From Reyranella sp. (lineage in GTDB: Bacteria; Pseudomonadota; Alphaproteobacteria; Reyranellales; Reyranellaceae), in assembly GCA_004296815.1 (NCBI GenBank), contig SCVT01000737.1, forward strand, positions 1-6,411: DNA of 6,411 bases. Reading direction: 5' to 3'. Positions 1 through 6,411 of this stretch are shown here, piece after piece; position 1 is the stretch's first letter, and every line of letters starts with the position of its first letter. Under the pieces are notes generated by a model. That model searched no databases, was not told the origin of the DNA, and worked only from the letters and a program-made list of their open reading frames with translations. Position numbers and translations under genes: made by a program.

Positions 1-1367
1 TCCGGCCCGAAGGTTCGGTCGAGCGGGCTCGGTCCAAAACCACCGGCGCAGAGCGGGCCTGAGACGAACTCGTAGAACGGCGTGAAATCGGAGAAGGCGG
101 CGCGCGCGGGGTCGTAGCGGTGCGTTGCGGGATAGTGCACGTCGGCGGTGATCCAATGCACGTTGGCGATGCGCTCGCGCTTGATGAACGAGAGGAGGTC
201 GGCGATTTCGATCTCGCGGCCGAGCGGTGGTCCGTCTTCGGCATTGGCGACGGCCTCGAAGCCCGACTTCGCGCGCCAGTCGTCGTAGATCACGAGGCCG
301 ATCGGCATGTCGGCAGCAATGATCTTCCAGGTCGCACGCGACGACTGCAGCGCCTGCTTCAGCCACGCGACCTGCTCGGCACCGAGGAAGGCCGATCCGG
401 CACTTTCCCGGTTGTCGCCGTTGGGTGCCCGATGGCTCCGCATGTCGAGCCGGAAGACATCGAGCAGGGGCCCGAACGAGAATTTGCGGAAGAGACGGAA
501 CGGTCCCTCGGGCCCGTCGGCGAACGGCAGGTACTCGCGAAACGCCCGCTGAGCGCGTTCGGCGAGCGCCCGGACGTCCTTCTCCTGGTAGCGCGGATCG
601 GCGTCGAGGCGCTTCTCCCAATACCAGTTGTCGACCACTTCGTGATCGTCCCACAGGGCGATCATCGGCACCTCGGCGTTGAAGCGCCTGAGGTTGGCGT
701 CGAGGAAATTGTAGAGATAGTTGCCGCGGAACTCCGCGAGCGTCTCGGCCACCTTCGATTTCGCGTCGGTGACGAGGTTCTTCCAGACGCGGCCGTCCGG
801 CAGTTTCTTCTCCGGCCGCAGCGGATTGTCGGCGTAGATCGTGTCGCCGCAATGGACGAAGAAGTCCGGTGCCAGCCGGCGCATCGATTCGTAGATCGTC
901 ATGCCGCCGACATCGGGATTGATGCCCCAGCCCTGGCCGACCGTGTCGGCCGACCAGACGAAGCTCACGTCCGCGCTGGACATCGACGGCGTGCGGAAGC
1001 GGCCGGTGACCGGCTCGCTGACGACATTCGCGTCGGCGAGGTCGGCATAGGACACGCGGTAGAAGACGCTCCGGCCTGGCGGCAGACCGGTGAGGCGCAG
1101 GCGCGACGTGAAGTCGATGACCGCGGTCGCGACAGGGCCTGTCACGCGCGTCGGATCGGCGAAGCTCTCGGTCGAGGCATGTTCGACGATCATCCGCGCC
1201 GGCCGGTCGGCGCGGCTCCAGATCGTGATGCCGTCGCTGCCGACATCGCCCGCCTGCACGCCTTGCTGGAGGCGCGGGCGCTGCACTGCGCTCTGGGCAA
1301 AGAGACGGGGAGGGACGGCGGCGAGCGCACCGGCGCCAAGGAGGGAGCGCCGCTTCAATCGAGTCAT
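1..1367 (-). CDS. phoD: PhoD-like secreted alkaline phosphatase / phosphodiesterase, C-terminus cut by window edge
   Basis: Predicted metal-dependent phosphatase of the PhoD family, which hydrolyses phosphomonoesters and diesters outside the cytoplasm. The frame is open from the ATG at 1367 down to base 3 (455 codons, no internal stop), so the 3' end lies outside the window. The N-terminus carries a twin-arginine leader: KRRSLLG at residues 5-11, a short hydrophobic stretch, then LFAQS near 22-26, suggesting Tat export. An N-terminal PhoD domain follows (about 33-127; GVQAGDVGSDGITIWSRAD). Then come the metallophosphatase motifs GDTIY (Asp175, Tyr178), WDDHE (239-243), a DMRSHR segment and ADVHYPATH (Asp409, His411, His416). 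Asp-x-x-Tyr matches the known iron/calcium ligands of PhoD, but the cysteine ligand expected about 36 residues upstream is replaced by Ser139-Ala-Asp141. It is divergent from recO; AGGT about 9 bases before the ATG is a weak ribosome binding site. No clear Pho box was seen. The family call is firm; substrate is unknown. Confidence 0.9.
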   Translation of the reverse strand, partial: MTRLKRRSLLGAGALAAVPPRLFAQSAVQRPRLQQGVQAGDVGSDGITIWSRADRPARMIVEHASTESFADPTRVTGPVATAVIDFTSRLRLTGLPPGRSVFYRVSYADLADANVVSEPVTGRFRTPSMSSADVSFVWSADTVGQGWGINPDVGGMTIYESMRRLAPDFFVHCGDTIYADNPLRPEKKLPDGRVWKNLVTDAKSKVAETLAEFRGNYLYNFLDANLRRFNAEVPMIALWDDHEVVDNWYWEKRLDADPRYQEKDVRALAERAQRAFREYLPFADGPEGPFRLFRKFSFGPLLDVFRLDMRSHRAPNGDNRESAGSAFLGAEQVAWLKQALQSSRATWKIIAADMPIGLVIYDDWRAKSGFEAVANAEDGPPLGREIEIADLLSFIKRERIANVHWITADVHYPATHRYDPARAAFSDFTPFYEFVSGPLCAGGFGPSPLDRTFGP

Positions 1368-1412
1368 CGCTCAACCTAGCGCGATTTGGCCAAACACGGC
1401 ATACACGCGGGC
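1368..1412. promoter_or_regulatory. Divergent intergenic region between phoD-like gene and recO, with a 10-bp palindrome
   Basis: This 45-bp gap separates two genes read outward, so it, or the ends of the flanking genes, should hold the start signals for both. The sequence shows a perfect palindrome, TTTGGCCAAA, at 1385-1394. No hexamer pair with sensible -35/-10 spacing is convincing in either direction, and no Pho-box-like repeat is visible. A regulatory role is inferred only from position and symmetry. Confidence 0.35.
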
Positions 1413-2129
1413 ATGGATTGGAACGACCAGGCCATCGTGCTGTCGGCGCGCCCGCATGGCGAGAACGGCCTCGTCGTGACCCTGCTGACGCGCGACCACG
1501 GAAGGCACGCAGGCTTCGTTCCGGGGGGCGTCTCGCGGCGGGCGCGTCCGGTCTGGCAGTCCGGCAATCTCGTCGAGGTCGGCTGGCGGGCGCGGCTCTC
1601 CGAGCAGCTCGGCAACTACTCGGGCGAGCTGCGCGAGCCCCATGCCGCCCGCGCGCTCGACGATGCAGTCCAACTGTCAGGGCTGGCGGCCGCCTGCGCC
1701 GTCGTCGATTCGGCGCTGCCCGATCGCGAGCCGCATCCGGCGATGTTCGACGGCTTCGCCGCCTTCCTGGGCGTGATCGGTCATCCCGGCTGGCCCGCGA
1801 TCTACGTGCGGCTGGAGCTCGGGCTGCTGCAAGAGCTGGGCTTCGGGCTCGACCTCGAGAAGTGCGCGGCGACGGGCGACACGGAGGACCTGGCCTATGT
1901 CTCGCCCAAGACCGGTCGGGCCGTGTCGCGGGCGGCGGCGGGCCCGTACAAGGAGAAGCTGCTGCCTCTGCCGGGCTTTCTATCCACCGGCGGATTACCG
2001 GCAGATGACGACGAACTGCGGCAGGGGCTCGACCTGACGGGGTTTTTCCTCGAGCGGCATGTCTTTTGGCCACACAACAAGCCCTTGCCTCCTGCGCGGT
2101 CGAGATTTATGGAATCGCTCCAACGCTAG
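1413..2129 (+). CDS. recO: DNA repair protein RecO
   Basis: RecO is the cytoplasmic recombination mediator of the RecFOR pathway. It binds single-stranded DNA and SSB and, with RecR, helps load RecA at gaps. The protein is 238 residues, usual for the family. The N-terminal OB-fold part (about 1-80) holds the typical opening MDWNDQAIVLS, HGENG, and the segment HGRHAGFVPGG. The rest is the helical domain, ending FLERHVFWP, as in alphaproteobacterial RecO. In the region that forms a CxxC zinc site in some RecOs only one cysteine (Cys151 in EKCAATG) is present, so zinc binding looks lost. I chose the ATG at 1413 because RecO proteins begin at M(D/E)W. An in-frame TTG at 1386 would add nine unconserved residues and lies inside the intergenic palindrome. 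There is no strong Shine-Dalgarno. parC follows 54 bp downstream and is likely in the same operon. Confidence 0.95.
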   Translation: MDWNDQAIVLSARPHGENGLVVTLLTRDHGRHAGFVPGGVSRRARPVWQSGNLVEVGWRARLSEQLGNYSGELREPHAARALDDAVQLSGLAAACAVVDSALPDREPHPAMFDGFAAFLGVIGHPGWPAIYVRLELGLLQELGFGLDLEKCAATGDTEDLAYVSPKTGRAVSRAAAGPYKEKLLPLPGFLSTGGLPADDDELRQGLDLTGFFLERHVFWPHNKPLPPARSRFMESLQR

Positions 2130-2183
2130 AAAAACCGTGGCCACGGCGCAGAATCGTGGTCGTTCCCCTCGTCCTCTGGGTTC
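2130..2183 (+). promoter_or_regulatory. recO-parC intergenic gap with 12-bp perfect palindrome
   Basis: The 54-bp gap contains the perfect palindrome CCGTGGCCACGG at 2135-2146, preceded by a run of A at 2130-2134 right after the recO stop codon. As RNA it could form only a 4-bp stem with a 4-base loop, and no T-tract follows, so it does not look like an intrinsic terminator. A DNA-level operator is possible but unproven. The region just before the parC ATG is CT-rich, with TGGG as the only weak ribosome-binding candidate. Confidence 0.3.
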
Positions 2184-4424
2184 ATGGCAAAACGAAGCAA
2201 CGTCGTCCCGCTCGCGGCGGTCAAGCCGGTGCAATTCGGGCAAGCGCTCCAGGAGCGCTACCTGTCCTATGCGCTGTCGACGATCATGGCGCGCTCGCTG
2301 CCGGACGTGCGCGACGGCCTGAAGCCGGTCCACCGCCGCCTGATGCACGCCATGCGCCTGCTGCGGCTCGATCCCAACAGCGCCTTCAAGAAGAGCGCGC
2401 GCGTCGTCGGCGACGTGATCGGCCAGTATCACCCGCACGGCGACCAGTCGATCTACGACGCGCTGGTGCGCCTCGCCCAGGAATTCTCCGTCCGCTATCC
2501 GCTGATCGAGGGGCAGGGCAACTTCGGCAACATCGACGGCGATAACCCCGCCGCCATGCGTTACACCGAGGCGCGCCTCACGGCGGTCGCCGAGGCGCTG
2601 CTCGGCGGCATCGACGAGGATGCGGTCGACTTCCGGCCGAACTACGACGGCTCGACCGACGAGCCGATCGTCCTCCCCGGCGGCTTCCCGAACCTGCTGG
2701 CCAACGGCGCCGCAGGCATCGCCGTGGGCATGGCGACCTCGATCCCGCCGCACAATGCGGGCGAGCTGTGCGACGCGCTGCTGCACCTCATCAAGACGCC
2801 CAACGCGCGCATCGAGACGCTGGTCGACCTGGTGAAGGGGCCCGACTTCCCGACGGGCGGCATCCTGGTCGAGCCGCGCGACTCGATCGTCGAGAGCTAC
2901 AAGACCGGCCGCGGCGCCTTCCGCCTGCGCGCGCGCTGGACCAAGGAAGAACTGCCGCGCGGCCAGTACCGGATCATCATCACCGAGATCCCGTACCAGG
3001 TGCAGAAGGGCAAGCTGATCGAACGCATCGCCGAGATCATCAACGCCAAGAAGCTGCCGATCCTGGAAGACGTGCGTGACGAGTCGGCGGACGACGTGCG
3101 CATCGTGCTCGATCCGCGCACCGGCCAAGTGCCGGCCGAGCTGCTGATGGAGCAGCTCTTCAAGCTCAGCGACCTCGAGATCCGCTTTCCGCTGAACCTC
3201 AACGTGCTCGATCGCGACAACACGCCCCGCGTGATGGACCTGCGCGAGGCGTTGCAGGCGTGGCTCGACCACCGGCGCGAGGTGTTGCAGCGGCGGTCGA
3301 AGTTCCGGCTCGACGCGATCGAGCGGCGGCTGGAGATCCTCGAAGGCTACCTGATCGCCTATCTGAACATCGACAAGCTGATCAAGATCATCCGCGAGGA
3401 AGACGAACCCAAGCCCAAGATGATCAAGGCGTTCGGCCTGAACGACAATCAGGCCGAGGCGATCCTGAACATGCGGCTGCGCGCGTTGCGCCGGCTGGAA
3501 GAATTCGAGATCAAGGGCGAGCACAAGAAGCTGTCGGCCGAGCGCAAGGACCTCAAGGCGCTTCTCAAGGACGAGAAGCTCCAGTGGGGCAAGATCGCCG
3601 AGCAGGTGCAGGAGACCAAGGCGAAGTTCGGCCAGAAGACCGCCATCGGCAAGCGCCGCACCGAGCTCGCCGACGCGCCGGTCGAGGTCGAGCACGCGAT
3701 CGAAGACTTCGTCGAGAAGGAGCCGATCACGGTCGTGCTGTCCGACAAGGGCTGGATCCGCGCCGCCAAGGGCCATCTCGACGACAAGCAGGCAGCCGAG
3801 CTCAAGTACAAGGAAGGCGACGAGAAGAAGTTCGTGCTGCACGCCCAGTCGACCGACAAGGTCCTGGTGTTCGGCACCAACGGCCGCTTCTACACGCTGG
3901 GCTGCGACCGCCTGCCGGGCGCGCGCGGCCACGGCGAGCCGATCCGGCTGATGATCGAGCTCGGCAACGAGCAGGACGTGGTCGACCTCGAGGTCTTCAA
4001 GGGCGGCCGCAAGTTCCTGGTGGCCTCCGACGCCGGCCGCGGCTTCGTCGTGCCCGAGGACGACGTCATGGCGCAGACCAAGAACGGCAAGCAGGTGCTG
4101 AACCTCGCCGACAAGGAGAAGGCTCAGGCCCTGTCGATCGTGCCGGAAGGCGCCGATTCGATCGCGGCGCTGAGCGAAGGGCGCAAGCTCCTGATCTTCC
4201 CGCTCGAGCAGGTGCCTGAGATGGGCCGCGGCCGCGGCGTGACCTTGCAGAAGTCGAAGGCCGACCGTCTGTCGGACGCGCAGGCCTTCAAGCTCGCCGA
4301 CGGTCTGGCATGGGCCAACCGCGTCATTCCTTCGGCGGAACTGAAGTTCTGGCGCGGCGAGCGCGCCCAGGCCGGGCGCATGCCCGAAAAAGGCTGGCCG
4401 CGCGCCAAGCGCTTCAAGGACTGA
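2184..4424 (+). CDS. parC: DNA topoisomerase IV subunit A (ParC)
   Basis: ParC is the DNA-breaking and rejoining subunit of topoisomerase IV, which with ParE (not in this window) decatenates sister chromosomes. The 746-residue protein opens with the type IIA topoisomerase core: [20 protein letters not shown] (28-47), the winged-helix segment with YHPHGD (82-87), and [10 protein letters not shown], in which Arg126-Tyr127 are the catalytic pair. A tower and coiled-coil region follows to about residue 480, rich in Lys and Glu. The C-terminal DNA-wrapping region (about 500-720) lacks the intact GyrA box; only relics such as GARGHGE (579-585) and GRGRG (681-685) remain. Together with the length, this supports ParC over GyrA. 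At the position of E. coli ParC Ser80 there is Gln88, and at Glu84 there is Asp92. The ATG at 2184 gives the usual short alphaproteobacterial N-terminus. The stop codon is 4 bp before uppP. Confidence 0.95.
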   Translation: MAKRSNVVPLAAVKPVQFGQALQERYLSYALSTIMARSLPDVRDGLKPVHRRLMHAMRLLRLDPNSAFKKSARVVGDVIGQYHPHGDQSIYDALVRLAQEFSVRYPLIEGQGNFGNIDGDNPAAMRYTEARLTAVAEALLGGIDEDAVDFRPNYDGSTDEPIVLPGGFPNLLANGAAGIAVGMATSIPPHNAGELCDALLHLIKTPNARIETLVDLVKGPDFPTGGILVEPRDSIVESYKTGRGAFRLRARWTKEELPRGQYRIIITEIPYQVQKGKLIERIAEIINAKKLPILEDVRDESADDVRIVLDPRTGQVPAELLMEQLFKLSDLEIRFPLNLNVLDRDNTPRVMDLREALQAWLDHRREVLQRRSKFRLDAIERRLEILEGYLIAYLNIDKLIKIIREEDEPKPKMIKAFGLNDNQAEAILNMRLRALRRLEEFEIKGEHKKLSAERKDLKALLKDEKLQWGKIAEQVQETKAKFGQKTAIGKRRTELADAPVEVEHAIEDFVEKEPITVVLSDKGWIRAAKGHLDDKQAAELKYKEGDEKKFVLHAQSTDKVLVFGTNGRFYTLGCDRLPGARGHGEPIRLMIELGNEQDVVDLEVFKGGRKFLVASDAGRGFVVPEDDVMAQTKNGKQVLNLADKEKAQALSIVPEGADSIAALSEGRKLLIFPLEQVPEMGRGRGVTLQKSKADRLSDAQAFKLADGLAWANRVIPSAELKFWRGERAQAGRMPEKGWPRAKRFKD
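4416..4420 (+). promoter_or_regulatory. uppP ribosome binding site within the parC 3' end
   Basis: AAGGA lies 8 bases before the uppP ATG at 4429 and is formed by the final codons of parC (Phe-Lys-Asp). It is the clearest Shine-Dalgarno in the window. Because ribosomes finishing parC cross it, translational coupling of uppP to parC is likely. Confidence 0.75.
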
Positions 4425-4428
4425 ACGA

Positions 4429-5235
4429 ATGGACCTGACGCTGATCTGGAAGACCCTGCTGATCGGCGTGGTCGAAGGTCTCACCGAGTTCCTGCCGGTC
4501 TCCTCGACCGGCCACATCATCCTCGCCGAGGAGGTGCTCAACTTCCAGGGCCCGCCCGGCAAGGTCTTCGAGATCGTCATCCAGCTCGGCGCCATCCTCG
4601 CCGTCTGCCTGCTCTATCGGATGAAGATCTGGACGACGGCGCAGGGCGTGCTGCGGCGCGACAAGCAGGCGGTGCGGTTCGCGACGGCCATCGTCGTCGC
4701 GTTCCTGCCGGCGGCGGTCATCGGCGTCATGGCGCACAAGTACATCAAGTCGGTGCTGTTCAATCCGATGGTCGTGGCCATCGCGCTGATCGTCGGCGGC
4801 ATCGCGATCCTGATCATCGAGCGCTATGCGCAGCGTCCGCGCATCAAGTCGCTCGACGAGATCGACCTCAAGACCGCGTTGCTCGTGGGCTTTTGTCAGT
4901 GCCTGGCGATGGTCCCCGGCGTGTCGCGCGCCGGCGCCACGATCATGGGGGCGCGCGTCTTTCGCGTGGACCGTGCGACGGCGACAGAGTTCTCGTTCTT
5001 CCTGGCGATGCCCACGATGCTCGGGGCGACCGTCTACGATCTCTACAAGAACTGGTCGGTGCTCGACTGGAGCCACGGCGGCATCATCGCCCTGGGGTTT
5101 GTCGCAGCCTTCGTGACGGCTCTGCTCGTCGTCAGCGCCTTCGTGCGTTTCATCAGTCGACACGGCTTCACCGTGTTCGCGTGGTACCGCATTGCAGTGG
5201 GCGCATTGGCGCTCACTCTATTGCTCATGCGTTGA
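4429..5235 (+). CDS. uppP: Undecaprenyl-diphosphate phosphatase (UppP/BacA)
   Basis: UppP is an integral inner-membrane enzyme that dephosphorylates undecaprenyl diphosphate, regenerating the lipid carrier used for peptidoglycan and other envelope polymers; it can confer bacitracin resistance when raised. The 268-residue length is normal. Both family signatures are present. The first is EGLTEFLPVSSTGH at 16-29, holding the catalytic-type acidic residues Glu16 and Glu20 and His29. The second is VPGVSRAGAT at 162-171, with Ser166, Arg167 and Thr171 matching the essential residues of the E. coli enzyme. The residue after the arginine is Ala168, where many homologues have Ser. Hydrophobic segments lie near 5-20, 49-63, 84-101, 113-130, 150-162, 184-200, 217-238 and 247-266, fitting a polytopic protein. 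It begins 4 bp after the parC stop with a good AAGGA, so it is probably co-transcribed with parC and translationally coupled to it. Confidence 0.97.
   Translation: MDLTLIWKTLLIGVVEGLTEFLPVSSTGHIILAEEVLNFQGPPGKVFEIVIQLGAILAVCLLYRMKIWTTAQGVLRRDKQAVRFATAIVVAFLPAAVIGVMAHKYIKSVLFNPMVVAIALIVGGIAILIIERYAQRPRIKSLDEIDLKTALLVGFCQCLAMVPGVSRAGATIMGARVFRVDRATATEFSFFLAMPTMLGATVYDLYKNWSVLDWSHGGIIALGFVAAFVTALLVVSAFVRFISRHGFTVFAWYRIAVGALALTLLLMR

Positions 5236-6411
<1,176 letters not shown>

Noticed and set aside
120..1379. A 419-codon plus-strand open frame opposite the phoD-like gene
   Set aside because: The minus strand here encodes a continuous PhoD-family protein with conserved metal motifs and a Tat leader. 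The plus-strand translation has no family features and is an antisense shadow.
1386..1412. Extended recO start at the TTG codon
   Set aside because: The nine extra residues are not seen in RecO proteins, which begin at M(D/E)W, and there is no better ribosome binding site for the TTG.
3260..4219. A 319-codon plus-strand frame inside parC, very rich in Arg, Gly and Ala
   Set aside because: It is an out-of-frame reading of parC with a composition typical of shifted GC-rich coding sequence.
1995..4595. An 866-codon minus-strand open frame covering all of parC and its flanks
   Set aside because: It lies opposite a clearly conserved parC in a GC-rich genome, where biased third positions remove antisense stops. 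Its translation is a low-complexity mix rich in Arg, Leu, Asp, Glu and Val with no recognisable domain, and it runs across gene borders.
4414..5163. A 249-codon minus-strand open frame opposite uppP, rich in Asp, Arg and His
   Set aside because: The Asp/Arg/His richness is the antisense image of hydrophobic UppP codons; no start signal or domain supports it.

Overview
The window is GC-rich, with G or C at most third codon positions, and it looks like ordinary chromosome of an alphaproteobacterium. The RecO, ParC and TRAP-binding protein sequences all read like alphaproteobacterial family members, and adjacency of recO and parC is familiar in that class. The genus cannot be fixed from the sequence alone. 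The window is almost fully coding and holds five genes, the first and last cut by its edges. There are no RNA genes, mobile elements, CRISPR arrays or long repeats that I can see.

Layout. Positions 1-1367 (minus strand) encode a secreted PhoD-like metallophosphatase with a Tat-type leader; its C-terminus lies beyond the left edge. After a 45-bp divergent gap, four genes run on the plus strand. These are recO (1413-2129, recombination mediator), parC (2184-4424, topoisomerase IV subunit A), uppP (4429-5235, undecaprenyl-diphosphate phosphatase) and a TRAP-transporter periplasmic binding protein of the TakP type (5328 to the right edge, nearly complete). The recO-parC gap is 54 bp, the parC-uppP gap is 4 bp, and the uppP-TRAP gap is 92 bp.

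How they work together. recO, parC and uppP are likely co-transcribed housekeeping genes: repair of stalled forks and gaps, chromosome decatenation, and recycling of the lipid carrier for peptidoglycan precursors. The uppP ribosome binding site lies inside the last codons of parC, so the two are probably translationally coupled. The flanking genes both encode exported proteins with twin-arginine leaders and serve nutrient acquisition (phosphate ester hydrolysis; organic acid uptake), so they are probably separate transcription units.

I found no undescribed system. The points worth a second look are modest: a PhoD-like enzyme lacking the cysteine iron ligand of classical PhoD, two perfect palindromes sharing a TGGCCA core in the two gaps flanking recO, a Gln at the main quinolone-resistance position of ParC, and the tight parC-uppP coupling. 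The very long antisense reading frames opposite phoD and parC are explained by GC-biased codon use.
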